Source: Maylandia zebra (lineage: Eukaryota; Chordata; Actinopteri; Cichliformes; Cichlidae). From it: a stretch of 64,000 bases of DNA. The translations under genes and the position numbers were made by a program. The notes beneath the pieces are model-generated. The model searched no databases. It was not told where the DNA came from and was given only the letters and a program-made list of their open reading frames with translations. Each line of letters begins with the position of its first letter. Positions within the stretch are counted from its first letter, which is position 1. Below are positions 1 through 18,366 of this stretch, one piece after another. Location of the stretch: contig NC_135174.1 of assembly GCF_041146795.1 (NCBI RefSeq), positions 18,904,878 to 18,968,877 of the forward strand. Direction: 5' to 3'.

Positions 1-300
1 GAGTGTGAAGGATGAACATCTGAAGTAATGGGTAGACTGTGATGTGCAGTTGGTATGAAGGCGCCCTCCACACTATCACAGCACCAGCCTGATGTATTGA
101 TACAAGACGGGATGGATCAATACTTTCATGTGGTTTACTATCATATGAATGTTGCAGTAAAAAATAAGATCGCATCAGGCAATGTTTTTCTAATTTTTTG
201 GTGACACTGTGCAAATTGTACCTCAGTTTTTTTGCACTTAGCTGGTAGGAATGGTACTCAGTGTTGTTTTCTGCCACTGTAGCTCATCTGCTTCAAGGCA
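1..300 (-). mobile_element. Degraded Tc1-like transposon copy, cut by the window edge
   Basis: The stretch reads as the reverse complement of the middle of a widespread fish Tc1-like element, the one whose ends carry the phrase CACTTTATTAGGTAC. Recognisable blocks are GGGATGGATC, the region around CCTCAGTTTTTTTGCAC, and TAGCTCATCTGCTTCAAGG. Other copies of the same family lie at 13500-14215, 20315-20955 and 26250-29340. No open transposase frame survives. It sits in an intron of the myosin light chain kinase gene. Family assignment is from memory of the consensus. Confidence 0.6.
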
Positions 301-484
301 GATACATTCATATCGTTTTTCCATTCATTCTTGTTAGGGCTCATACCAAGGAAGCAACAGTAGATGGCTCACTGATGCCACTAGACTCAATTGTAGAAGA
401 ATGTATAATGGCACCAGGAACATGTGTACATTGTCCCTTTGAAATAAATTTAACTGACACACTGGTTCACTGCAGTTTTACTTA

Positions 485-6733
<6,249 letters not shown>

Positions 6734-8730
6734 CTTTGATTTCAGATGATAGCAAGTCAGCAGCTGTAGATCAGGCACTCATCTAGGCCTCCTGTTCTTC
6801 TCTTAGTTGCGTTTAGGCTCGCTCCATCTAGAATCCTTGTGTGAATCTGATGTGTTGCATGCTCACCCTGTCTGCATTCGCACGTCCTTTGAGATGCAAA
6901 CAGGAGGAGCCACTGCTTTCCTCTGAAATCACTGCCTCCCCCTCTGCCCCAAAGTTCACAGGAAAAAGGTCAGTTTTATCAGACGGATAATTAGAAGCAC
7001 ACATGTCCAGCCCCCACTGACCCTCTGCTCCGAGAACAGAAGGAAAGACAGAAACACATGTGACAGAAAACAAAGGAGGCACTAAGAGAGGTTAGGAAAT
7101 GTGTGGGAGGAAGAAAACACTCAAGCTGAAGAGAAAAAGAACGCAATAAGGTGAGGATTAAAAGCAACACAAACCAAAGGAGAGTAAAAAAACACTTACC
7201 TGCATGAATATAAATAGTATTTCTTCTCAAACCATGAGTATAGTTCCCACAATCAACTTCCTTGAGCCATTTTACTCTCTTATATTTCCCCGCGGAGCCA
7301 CACCGCCAGAGCCCCCGCAGGAATCAAGAAGAGCCAGTAGGACAGCTTTTTCTACTGTGCATTCACTCAGGTGAGCAGCACACAACATTGAAACATGTCA
7401 CTGAAGTGAATCTCTGTAACTGTGGGTTTGTGGGGTTGACTTTCTTTTACAGAAAGTAGAGACCATGTGACCAAACTGAGCACCACTGGTAAATGAGACA
7501 CCTTTAATTCTATATGGGAAAGCTGCTGGTTGGGTGTGTCTCCAAGGTGTGCTTTCATTTCTCTATTGTTGAACAGTTGCCAGCTATAGACTGGTTTTCT
7601 CTGGTCTACCTTACGGCCATGTGAAGCTCGTTTAAATGCCTTCAGGGCTTTCTTTTCTTTCTGATACTACTCTGAAAGTGTATCTTATTATTGAGGGTAC
7701 TAACCTATACTTGTGTTTAATTTAAAATTCTGAGACCAAAAATGATTCATAATATAGTAGATGTTAATACAATTTCCATAAAAAAGTAATATTCTTATGT
7801 AAGTGCAAAAACCTTATGAACCCATCTAGACGACCCAAATACTGATACATAATTGTGCATGTGCAGCGCTGCTACTGCTGCAGATTTTATAGCGCTATAG
7901 GGACCTGACCTCTACTGTACATCATCAAGAGCTGTTATGTGCTCACATAAAACCGGTTATGTAAACCGGTTGATGCTGACCTAATTGTGGCTGAATGATT
8001 ATCAGAACAAGCAAATCAAATTCTTCTTCTGCCTTGCATTCAACACCAACAACAGGTTGAGCAACAGCCTATCGACATGCATCAAACAAACCCCTATAAT
8101 GTGTTTTTCTTCCTCCGTGCAAGAATGTAAGGAAACGATTACATGGGCTGGTATTTGTAAGTGTTCCCATATGGCTGAGGCGCACAGTTTACATCAGACT
8201 GCGGACAAATCTCCACTGCTCAAAGCATACAGATTGATGGAGCAGACCCATGAATGATTAACAGGGTACTGATGGTGACAAAGGGCAGGTACTGGAATGC
8301 AATGCATCAGTTTTACAATTCTTACAATATCTTAAAATGTATGTAGATGCTGTGCTTTTCTCTAAAATCTAAAGATAAAAACAGAAAATACACCATGCAC
8401 GAAGAGAAGTTTCTGTCTTTCTTAATCGAATCTCATATTATTTAGAAATAAACCATATGTGATCGAAAAGAAACTGTTTAATGCAATCAGCACATGCGCT
8501 TTATGAATCCATCTACTATAGGATAACATCATTAATGTACAAAATACAGTTAGCTTGATAATTTGCAGGACAAAACACACAATTTTGTGATTTAACCTCA
8601 GTGGATTTTAACTCAAGCAGTCAATGTGCAACTGAAGTGCAGACTTCAGATTTATGTAACCCTCCCAAAATCAATATATTACGGATCTAAAAAAAAAACT
8701 TAAATACTAGACTTTAGGCAGTCTATGACT
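6734..8730. other. Non-coding stretch upstream of mylk
   Basis: This is the 5' flank of the minus-strand mylk gene, so its promoter should lie here. No TATA box or CArG box stands out next to the first coding exon. A segment near 7262-7370 has exon-like composition followed by a GTGAGC donor on the plus strand, but I could not connect it to a reading frame. The rest is AT-rich and shows nothing I can name. Confidence 0.4.
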
Positions 8731-8738
8731 GTCTAGAA

Positions 8739-8964
8739 CAGGGGTGTCGAACTCCAGGCCTCGAGGGTCGGTGTCCTGCAGGTTTTAGATATCACCCTAG
8801 GTCAACACACCTGAATCAAGTGATCAGTTCATTACCAGGCCTCTGGAGAACTTCAAGACTTATTGAGGAGGTAATTTAGCCATTTAAATCAGCTGTGGTG
8901 GATCAAGGACACATCTAAAATCTGCAGGACACCAGCCCTCGAGGCCTGGAGTTCGACACCTGTG
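8739..8964. mobile_element. hAT-type palindromic MITE, 226 bp
   Basis: A non-autonomous element with imperfect terminal inverted repeats, CAGGGGTGTCGAACTCCAGG at the left and its inverted counterpart at the right. The flanks are the identical 8-bp words GTCTAGAA at 8731-8738 and 8965-8972, the target duplication length expected for the hAT superfamily. It carries no coding capacity. A second member of the family is at 42958-43155. Near-intact inverted repeats suggest a moderately recent insertion. Confidence 0.88.
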
Positions 8965-8999
8965 GTCTAGAATGTCATGAATTTCCCTTGAGATGCTCA

Positions 9000-9265
9000 G
9001 TTAGGCCTTTACTGCAGCCACCTTCAGCTGCTGCTTGGTTGTGAGTCTTCATGCATTCAGTTGTGTGTTTAATAACTGAAACACATGCTCTGCTGGGTTG
9101 AGATCAGGTGACTGACTTGGGCATTGAAGAACGGTGTTGCCTTGAGCAACTCATAGGGCTGCAACATTGTCCTTCATCTTGAAAAAGTCTTGTGTAGCTT
9201 TTATTATCCACACAGAGGCAAAACTAAAAGAAAGTGTGTCTTTGTCCAACAACTTATGTATATTC
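9000..9265 (-). mobile_element. Tc1-like transposon remnant
   Basis: The block around GTTGAGATCAGGTGACTGAC matches the reverse complement of the NPIE-type C-terminal transposase region of Tc1 elements common in fish. The preceding TCAGCTGCTGCTTG and following CTTGAAAAAGTCT also fit. Only the 3' part of the transposase region is present; no ends are visible. It is too worn to encode anything. Confidence 0.55.
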
Positions 9266-11268
9266 ATTAATTTTTCATTAATATTCATTAATATCCAAGA
9301 CAGCACAGCCTTAGAGTCCAAGCTCGTTCCTGACTAATGATTCTTATCAAGCGGAAGTCACATAAGCTTTTGACGAAGTGCCCTGGAATTCAAAACAGGA
9401 AAAGCAAAGAGAAGGAAGGACGATGTTCTCCGTCCCTGACTGACTACTCCATCTATGGTAATGATTTTTCTTCCTGTTCTCATGACGTGCTTCAAAGACA
9501 TGCAGACTATGTTGTAATCATTTTGCGTCCTGTTCCCACAAACTCCTTCAGAGACATGCAGACTCCATCTCTCCATCACTCTGTGACATTGAAGCAATGG
9601 AAGTCCAAATATTAGTGAATGTCAGTGTTATTACAGTTAAATGGTTGGAAATGGAGCCCCCCTGTGGCTATATGCCTCGCACTGCAGAGGTGATAAAATC
9701 TGCCATTGTTTACTTTGCTGAAAAACTAAATTCGCTGGTGTTTAAGATCCATCTGTGAGAATATTTAAGTTCATCCAAGTCCTGGGTTTAACTTTTTCAA
9801 GTCATGAAAATTGACTGCTTTGCTAAACTATCAGCACTGAAGCAGACTTCACTCAAGTAATCTCAAATATTCTTCTTTATCCTGCAGGCAAATAAGAACA
9901 AGCAGATAAGGCTCCACGGACAGAGACTCGGTGATGAGAAGAAGGCAGACAAAACCACAGGCATGAGTGAACACAAATGACTTGTGATGCAACAGATAAA
10001 CCTGCCTCCTGACTGACAGCCAACCCTCTGTTAGTTCTCTAATGATTACTGCTTCTTGAAGGAAACCTTTAGACAGACGTTCAAAGAGCCTGCAATCTGG
10101 TGGTTAAAGGGAAAAACAGAAAAATATGATGCAGCATTGTTCTTCGCAGGTCGAGGCAGTCTGACCTGAGCTCTGAGAAAGCAGGAGAGGGAAAAGAGCA
10201 AACATCAAAGAAGAACGAAAGAGGAAGGAAGAAGGAAAATAATACAAAAAGATGTGAGAAACAAAGAGAACTCTGGCAGTGTGCAACAAGCATCTCTGCC
10301 TCTCATTTCGAGGTCACTGTGAATCGAGCCAGGCGGCCTGTGATCCACGTGTTGGTGGGGAAGCTGTGAGAAAGAGCTTGGTCCGCAAACAGAAGGAAGG
10401 AGCCCTGAAGAAGCAAGATCAGATAATCACAGTTGCTTATATATATTTCTTGAGACAAAAATGCAGATTTTATTTATCTGTATCTGGACTTTAACAAAAT
10501 TAAAAGAATAATACTGAATAAAAATATTCCAGCATTTAGAAAAATTGTTGTGGTAAAAGTTTGTTTCTTTTAATTGGGATTTTAATAAGAATACAGAAAC
10601 AAACACTTAAATTGCACCTTTTTGTTTAGTGTTTAGTGTTATGGCATGTTATTTTAAACATACTAGTCATGAAAATTGATCTGCTTCAATAATATTCACA
10701 CAACAGTGTCTACACTGCAGGGGATATGTATGGATTATGATTGTGAACTACAAAACACACCGCATACAGAAAATGATCAAAATGAGACAAAATAGTCACA
10801 ATAAAATCTAAATAATCTACAGAGATCAAAGAGCTCTGAAGACTGGTTACAGACGATCCTGCACTTCACCTGAAGGTCCCAAAACACCTACAAAGAGAGG
10901 CAGAACATCTGCAAACATCTGCCACATAAATGTTTAAAAAGACAAAACATCTTCATATTTGGGGGCGACCTTTTAGATTTATAGATGTTTGTCGAGTGAA
11001 ATTCCCAGTATTTAAATAACCGTATATTACGGCGCAGTTTGTATTCACTGATGTGTGACGCCTCTATGCAAAGACGGGCTTGATGCATTCAAAAGATACC
11101 TACATCAACTTGAAAGCTATCGGGCTGCCGGTTCATTTCCATAGGGTCATATGACACACTCGCCACTGAATTGCACTCTATTCACCCTGACTTGACCCGT
11201 ATTTGGATTGAGGGAAGTCTGCAACCTTCTGGATTCACTTATTTATTATTTGCTCAGACCACCTCAAA
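9266..11268. other. Intergenic stretch upstream of the tetraspanin gene
   Basis: Contains a small imperfect direct repeat near 9465-9570 (two blocks sharing AGACATGCAGACT about 60 bases apart). It also holds a possible short 3' exon at 9889-9978, listed separately as a finding. The last few hundred bases must contain the promoter and 5' UTR of the tetraspanin gene, but I see no clear TATA box. Otherwise nothing recognisable. Confidence 0.35.
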
Positions 11269-14200
11269 ATGTGCAGCGTCTTCGGCATCAAGTGTTGTTT
11301 CATTTTCTTCAACACGCTCTTCTTGGTGAGTAATAGAGCAATTCTATTCTATCTAATTTTGATGAGAAGTGATGATTGACAGCACTGATTGGTGATATCA
11401 TGGAAAGATTAGAATCAATAAAGAGCAGGAGTAGTAGAGGTAACGAAAGAATAAAGCCAAAATTGAATCACTCATATCTTTTTAGAAGTCCAGGAAACTT
11501 TGACTGCACGCCGGATTATCCAAGGGAAGATACACATGCAACAAGAGACTTGATTTGCCCTTCCAAATTTCCAAAACACACTCATATTAAGCCGTTTTGT
11601 GGGGTTGTAGCAGCTGAGCTGAGCAAAGGGAACTTTAACAAATTTAGAAGCTAATCAGTATCATCGCCAGATAAACCTGCACGGTGTCCTGTGCACGCTT
11701 CAGAAATTTTATGCCCTAAATACTAACTGGTGCATGACGTGTAACCCACACAGAGTAACCTTTATGAAATATATCTATTTTAAAAATATTTCAAGAAAAA
11801 TGTCATACTTTTGAGATCTATTATTAAGGTTGATAACTTTTTGTGGCAGCAATACACACATTCAAATTTTATGAAATGCAAATAACGCCGTGTTACGCTG
11901 AAGATGAGGATGTCACACACTGGTAGGCAGTCAGTGAGAGCACACAATCCAATTACAAAGCTGTCAAAGAGCAAAAATCCAATAACAGGCAACAGTCGTA
12001 TGATTATAAAGGACAAAATAACATATACTAACACAAGTGCTCTTGAGCTTCAGGGCACAAACTGATGGCCAGAAATTCTCCTTCAGGATTTTCTCGTCCA
12101 GGTCCTGAAGTAGCAACAAAGCCCCAGACCATCACAGACCACCACCATGTTTGACTGCTTGTGTGATGTTTTTTTTAAATAAAATGTTGTGTTATTTTTA
12201 TGTCAGATGTAATGGGACTCAAACCTTCCAGAAAGTTTAGCTTATGTCTTTTCCATCCACCGAATATTTACCCAGATTTTCTGCCAAATGTTAGACGAGC
12301 CTTTGTGCTTCTTCTGTTCTCTGTGGTCAGCTGTGGTTTTCTTCCATGAATGCCATTTTTACCCAGTCTCTTTGTTATTACTGAATCGTGAACCTTGAGC
12401 TCAGCTAATATAAGTGAAGCCTACAGGTCTTTAAATGTTGTTCTGGGGTCTTTTGTGACCTCCTGGATGAGTCGTCGATGAACTCTTGGAGTAATCTTGG
12501 TAGGACGGCCACTCCTGGGAAAGTTCACCACTGTTCCAAGTTTGCTTCATTTGCTGGAGTCTCAAAATTGCTTTTACTTTTTAACATAGGGACAGTAAGT
12601 TTATATTGAAATGAGGTCGTATTGACAGGAATGAACAAAACCACCCTCTTTTAATTTATTGTTTCCATGTAAAGCACTACATTGCTGTCCTGCTGTTAAA
12701 CTTCTTTTTTTCAGCTGTCTGGGGTTGCCCTCATCACTATAGGAGTGCTGCAGTACTCGACGTATTCAGATATCGGCACCTTCACAGGGAGCAACTTGTC
12801 TAAAATTGCTATAGTCCTCATTGCAGTGGGGGTCATCATAGCCTTCGTATCCCTCTTGGGCCACATTGGTGCATTCTTTAATAGTTCATCTATGGTTGCT
12901 TGTGTAAGTACTGTAATGAAATTAAATGTGATTAAGTGGCGATTCTTTCCAAAAGCTTTTTTTAATGAGCACTGGAGATGTTCTGGAGATCTCTAACAGC
13001 GTTCACTTTCTTTATCTATAGTTCATCTGCATCCTGATAGTGATCATCCTCTTGGAGGTCCTCACAGGAGCCGCCTTTTACATATTTCGCAGTAGGGTAA
13101 GACATTAAAATCGCACCAGAAAGGAACTACTTGAGATCAAGGTCAAATTTTGCCATTAGCAGCGGTTCTCCAGTCATAATATCAGTAGCATTACTTAAAA
13201 TATATCTAAGTTCCAGTGTCTGTTCTGGTTATTTTATCTGATTTTCTCTGTAGGCCGCCCTTCTGCAGATGGCTAATGGTGTCAATGCCAAAGCACAGGA
13301 AGTGATTAACGACTACAGCCCTGAGAGGAGACATGCAATTGACAAAATTCAGGAAAAGGTGACACGCAGAGCCTACTGTAATGTTCTGTATTTTTGAGAA
13401 ACACCTGATGGATTGGAGGAAGTGCAAAAACCCCTTATAGGGACTCTTCATTTCCTCTCTTGATGGGAAAATGATGCCTGCTTTAAATTTCTGCTGCAAC
13501 ATTCAGATGGTAAGGTCAGAATCTGGTGTAAACATGAAAGCGTGGCTCCATCCTGCATTGTATCAATGATTCAAGCTATTGGTGGTTTAATGCAGCAGAA
13601 GATACTTTCTTCACCCTCTTAGTACCAAATGAGTATCATTGCTGAACATCTCCATGTCATTGTGACCCACAGTGTACCCACCTTCTAATGTCCACAGTTT
13701 TCAACACGACATGCTCATATTTTGTGCATTGCTGGATGCCATTAACAGCAAAAGCTGATTTAATTTAGGTGAAAAATAGATAAAGGTCAAGGCCGAGGTC
13801 ACGCCAAATGTGAAAATCAGTAAAAATTTTATATTACTCACAAATCTTTTATGGATATTATATGGTCGTTATAAAAGCAGGCTGACATCAGCATGTTGTA
13901 ATAAAAACATAAAACATCAAAGGTTTAGTATTGCCCCTGCTACTCGGGGGGAGTTGCTCTATATGAGTGCTCTTGTTTACAGTCAAATTAAGATGACTAA
14001 CTTTAATATAAGAGTGTGAAGACAAAAGAGTGAGAGGGTAATTAACAAAGACCAGCAATGAGAAAAATGCTGGAATTACTTAGGGAGTTTAAGTTTGAAG
14101 GCTTACATCTCAGCATGAATCTGTACCATGAAGAATTAAGGCAACTCTGAAGGTAAAAGGAGGCCCAACCTAATGCTAGCAAGGTGTACCTAATAAAGTG

Positions 14201-15246
14201 GCTAGTAAGTGTAAATAACACGCCTTCAGCATCTGTGTGAAAATTAGTAGTTAAGTAGACAAACTGACTTTCTACAAAGCAACACTTGAAGAATATTTAT
14301 CGTGAACCACAAATAGTCACAACCAGTGATTAATACAGCTTTGGTGCTTCACTATCACAGTGTCGTTATCATTACAGTTCAAGTGTTGTGGTGCGGACAG
14401 CTATGCCGACTGGTCCCAGAGCGCGGGCTGGGAAAAGCACGACGCCGTGCCAGATTCCTGCTGCGTGGTGAAGAGTGAGGGCTGTGGACAGGACAAGGAG
14501 AAGGCACATAAAAAGGTCTGACAGGAAATCATTTCAAGCAATTTTCATCTATTTTCTGCAAACAAATACTGTATTTTATGACCGTGCGATCCTCCTCAGG
14601 GCTGCCTCTGGGCAATCAGTGTCTTCCTGTTGAAAAATCTGGTGTGGGTCGGCGCTGTCTGCATTGCTCTTGGAGTCACGGAGGTAAGCTTCTGCAATTT
14701 CCCCTTGCTCACATTTAACTGTGAAGCAAAATGCTCACATTGCAAGAGTAAATGTCATATTACTGTAAGAAATGATCATTTTAAATGCCAATCCAGTACA
14801 CTTACCTACTGATTAACTGTGCAGGAGCCAGTGTGAGCCCAAAAGGTTAATTTTAATCTGTTTTAGGTGGAAAAAAGACAAAGAAAAATCAGAAATGTCA
14901 AACATCTAAAGATACCCCAAATGTCTCTACATAAAAATAAAAACATGTATACTGGATTAATTTAGTAATTTAGTTTCCAGCAGTAGCAGACATTGTAAAG
15001 AATATTTAAATAGCAGAGGATAACTTGAATGATAATAAAGCCTGTCTCATCCTGACTGCCCCAGGTGATGAAATGAAGAAAAAATTACTTTTTTCCAGAA
15101 CAAGAAAATAACCTTTTGGGTGTGCCATTGAGTTCATTTGCTGCCAGTAACTTCTGACCTTTTCCCTGTTGCAGGTTTTTGGAGTATTAGTCGGGGTGTG
15201 CTTGTGTCTGGACATTAAGCGAAAGAACTACGAAAACATCAGCTAA
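11269..15246 (+). CDS. CD63-like tetraspanin, complete
   Basis: Four-pass membrane protein of the CD63 branch; that family acts in late endosomes, lysosomes and exosome sorting. Coding exons: 11269-11325, 12715-12903, 13022-13096, 13254-13358, 14378-14515, 14600-14683, 15175-15246. All junctions are phase 0 with GT-AG ends and together give 239 residues. Membrane segments lie near residues 10-33, 52-73, 83-103 and 195-225. The large extracellular loop has the hallmark CCG (145-147), PDSCC (Cys170, Cys171), Cys178 and Cys190, a six-cysteine loop. The C-terminus ends in NYENIS, where YENI fits the YxxPhi lysosomal sorting motif, as GYEVM does in CD63. The exon-7 stop is followed by an ATTAAA signal near 15416. 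Degraded transposons fill introns 1 and 4. It could be annotated as CD63 antigen-like or under a tspan number; the exact orthologue is not settled here. Confidence 0.93.
12065..12560. mobile_element. Worn DNA-transposon remnant in tetraspanin intron 1
   Basis: Phrases such as GACCACCACCATGTTTGACT and GGTAGGACGGCCACTCCTGG recur in fish Tc1-like repeats, the latter as the reverse complement of transposase coding sequence. No open frame or termini are preserved, and the interior is disrupted. The superfamily call is tentative. Confidence 0.45.
13500..14215 (+). mobile_element. Degraded Tc1-like copy in tetraspanin intron 4, split in two
   Basis: Plus-strand copy of the CACTTTATTAGGTAC-ended Tc1 family. 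Its middle is at about 13500-13700 (AAACATGAAAGCGTGGCTCC, CACAGTGTACCCACCTTCT). Its 3' end is at about 14110-14215 (GAAGAATTAAGGCAACTCTG, then GGTGTACCTAATAAAGTGGC). The part between these blocks does not align to the consensus I remember, so the copy is interrupted or strongly diverged. It encodes nothing. Confidence 0.65.
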
Positions 15247-17885
15247 TGCATCATCACTGCTCTATTATCTCTGGATGCTCGACTGTGTCTAGAAAAAAAT
15301 CGTATCTACATACTTGCTATAATTGCAGCTAGTATCTAACGAAGAGAAATTGACCTGCTATAGTGGTGAAAAAAATCTATTTTAAATTAACATTCATGCT
15401 TGCTATGCACATAATTATTAAACATGTGATCGCATTGGGGTTTTGTGGTGTTGTTTAATTAGCTTTTAACAATTAAAAACGTGTGTTGTGATTAGAAGGT
15501 TACATACAGTCATCATGGGCATGAATTCTTTCATTTTAGGCTTTTAGTTATATTTTTGACTGTTCTTTTCCAGGGTTGAATGATTTTACAGGCTATATGT
15601 CTAATGTCTTTAAAAAAACGAGAATCAAGTGCGCTAGTTTGTCATAAATTGCGACGTTTGTGAGGAGAAAACATAGAGGCAGATGGTGGTGAGCTAATAG
15701 TGAAACATTTATTCAGGCTAAGAACCAAAATACAAAATGAAGCATAAAATACAAAAGGAAAACTGAAAGCTTCAACTTACCGGAATCTAAACTGGGAATT
15801 AGAGCTAGGGCATACAGGAGCTGGGAGACAAGAGAGGAAGATGACTGACACTCTGACAAAGGGAGACTGAGACAGTATATACACAGGATAGTGATTCGGG
15901 TCAGTGGAGACAGTTGGTGAGAACAAAACACGGTGAACCGAATCACAGTCGACAAGACAAGGATGCAAAATTAAAAGAAAAGCAAACAGAACACACCTAG
16001 TAAGTAAGTAAAATAGGAAGTGATAATTACACAGGGTGGACACAGACATATAAATGAACTTCACAAGAAACTTGACACAGGAGGAAGAAAAAAATAAGAG
16101 ACACATAAATTCTAAAGGAATTTAGAATAGAGAACAAGACTAAACACACTACGAGGATTACTACCAGAAATAATATAAATATTACGCAATGTTGGGATCG
16201 CATAATAAATAATAAATGAGAGACCATGAATTCAAAACACAAGGTCGACTGACCCAGGGCCATGACTCACAGCTGAATCAGCGTTTCCAAACTTTGGATC
16301 CAGTTCTATGGATGGACAGTCTTTATTTGCTTGTTTTGTTTTTGGGTGAATTGGCCCTTTAATGAGCAGAGAGGGCAGATTAGTTTGGTAGCCATCCTGA
16401 AAAACTATTTGCGACACAGCAGACAAACACCAAACTGTGATTACATGCCATTTAATGTGTAATCGGACATGTAGAAAAGAGCAGACTGTGATTTAATGCA
16501 AGAGCTCGACCAATTCTGTCTCTGCATCTGGAATAATTAACAGTTGTGCCTGACAGCACTGCGGTGCCACTTACCCTGTGAAGCTACTGCTATACAAAAT
16601 AAATGAAAAGACACTCACAAACAGCTGGAGGAAAGAAACACACTTTCAGCTCAGTTTCAGGGGTTTTTTGTGTCTTTTTTCACCTCTTTGTGATGTCTAA
16701 AGACAAGTGTTGGTGCTGTGGATCCCTTTATAGGCATAACTGCCATATGTCCGCCCCTCTGGTGTTTGAACTCCTGCTCTCCTGACCTGCCAAAAAACAA
16801 ACAAACAAAAAACCAGGAATCACGAGGAAGGTGCATTGGACAGGAAAATAGAAGATTTCGCATGGTTCCTTTGTAGGAGCTTCTCAGTCACTGTGAATTA
16901 AAGTACTGTGTCATCTTTCATCTGAAACATGGGGTGAAAAAGGCTAATACAAGTCTGGTAGATGATTTCCAAGGTGCGGATGTCTACAAGAATGTGATTC
17001 AAATGCTTTCAAAAAGTTATGTGTTTTTATTGTAATACCTGTACTGATTTTACTAAATCGTACCTGGCATGTGTGATCCATACACTTTTAATTAAAAAGA
17101 CTAAAACTAACACAATCTATTAAAAAATATACAAAACTATAATAGCTCGAATGGTTGTCCTATCATCCTCAAACACTCAACCATTTAGCAGGCAGATAGC
17201 TGTCCCTCCCTGAGCCTTGATCTTGTTAAAACTGAGTTTTTCCTTCCCACTGTTACCAAGTAATTGTTCATAGGGGGTCATCATAGCCTTTGTTGATTGT
17301 TTGGGGTCTTTTCTTTATTATTTAAGGGTCTTCACCTTAAATTATAAACCGCCTTAAGGTGACTGTTGTTGTGATTTGGCTCTATACTCATAAAAATTGA
17401 GATTAATTGAATTTCAAAACAAACAAACAAACAAAATCTGCTGTATATCAGGTGACTCGAGGACTAACGGGGCCCTATTTAGAGTAGGTTTGGGTACAGG
17501 CAATTCAGTGCCACAACCTACTTCAAAGACTTAAACATTATAAATGTAATAATAGCAAAAACAAAATTTGGTATATAATAATATAAAGAAAGCCATGCCA
17601 CAGTAATGAAAAATGTCAAATTATTTGCATTTTTACAACTTAAACGTAAGCTGAACAAAGATGATTGAGGACATGGCACTTTAGGCTAAGAAAAGGCTAG
17701 GGATGGAAAAAGTAAAAATCCATTACCTTGAATACATATAATAGTTTTCTGTAATAGATACAGTTAATAGTGTAAGACAAGCTTTTAGAAATAAACTCTG
17801 GCCTGTTTTTTTACCCATATTATGGTATGTTCGCTCATGGGGAGTATAAAAATAACTGCTAAGTATGGCAGTCATCGGCTGACGA
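15247..17885. other. Intergenic stretch between the tetraspanin and pus3
   Basis: It begins with the tetraspanin 3' UTR, with candidate poly(A) signals near 15416 and 15472. A purine-rich block at about 15660-16260 looks like an interspersed repeat, but I cannot name its family. A LINE-type tail sits at 17215-17415 and is listed separately. I see no coding exon in either strand. Confidence 0.4.
17215..17415 (+). mobile_element. 3' tail of a fish LINE/SINE family
   Basis: The stretch from GAGTTTTTCCTTCCCACTG through TAAACCGCCTTAAGGTGACT to GTGATTTGGCTCTATACTCA matches a 3' tail very common in fish genomes. That tail normally ends in a short ATTGA-type repeat; here a degenerate AATTGAGATTAATTGAA remains. 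It is a truncated, inactive insertion. Assignment to the L2-like clade is from memory. Confidence 0.5.
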
Positions 17886-17901
17886 CAATTTAAGCAACTA
17901 A

Positions 17902-17920
17902 ACTACATTTCCCAGAAATC
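17902..17920 (+). promoter_or_regulatory. ZNF143/SBS-type promoter element upstream of pus3
   Basis: ACTACATTTCCCAGAA closely resembles the ZNF143 (Staf) site ACTACAATTCCCAG. That site is a frequent proximal element of housekeeping promoters. It lies about 465 bases 5' of the pus3 ATG. It is also just upstream of a probable non-coding first exon ending at about 18070 with donor CAG|GTAAAA. Confidence 0.6.
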
Positions 17921-18366
17921 CCGTGAAGGGGGGAAATGTGTCCGTTGGCAAAATCCGTCCGCCTCCCGATAAATTTATCAGCGGGGAGAGTAGCATACGT
18001 GATCCCGACAGCCAGAAGCAAAACTAACAGAGGAGCAGAATAATCGAAAACATTGAGGCTGAAAATACAGGTAAAAACACAGATTAACTGTAATGTAATT
18101 TACGGCCTCGTTAATCCCACTAAATCCCTCGTATCTAACTTCGTTCACTAGCTAGCAGGCTGTGTAGCGTTCAGTTCGCTTTATAAAAATAATCCCAGTT
18201 GTAGTACAGTTGACCAAAAAAACCCTTAAAGAAACTTTGACATGAATTAAACTAAGAGGAGATGATTACGTAGGCTTCATTGAATATAAGCTGGGCTGAT
18301 TATTTGTAGTTATTTAAGTAAATTTTTAAATAAATGTTCTTTCCTTTGTTCTTTCTTCCAAGCAGC

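Noticed and set aside
15713-16263. Hydrophobic minus-strand frames that look like membrane proteins
   Set aside because: Antisense of a purine-rich repeat-like block; the hydrophobicity is a composition effect.
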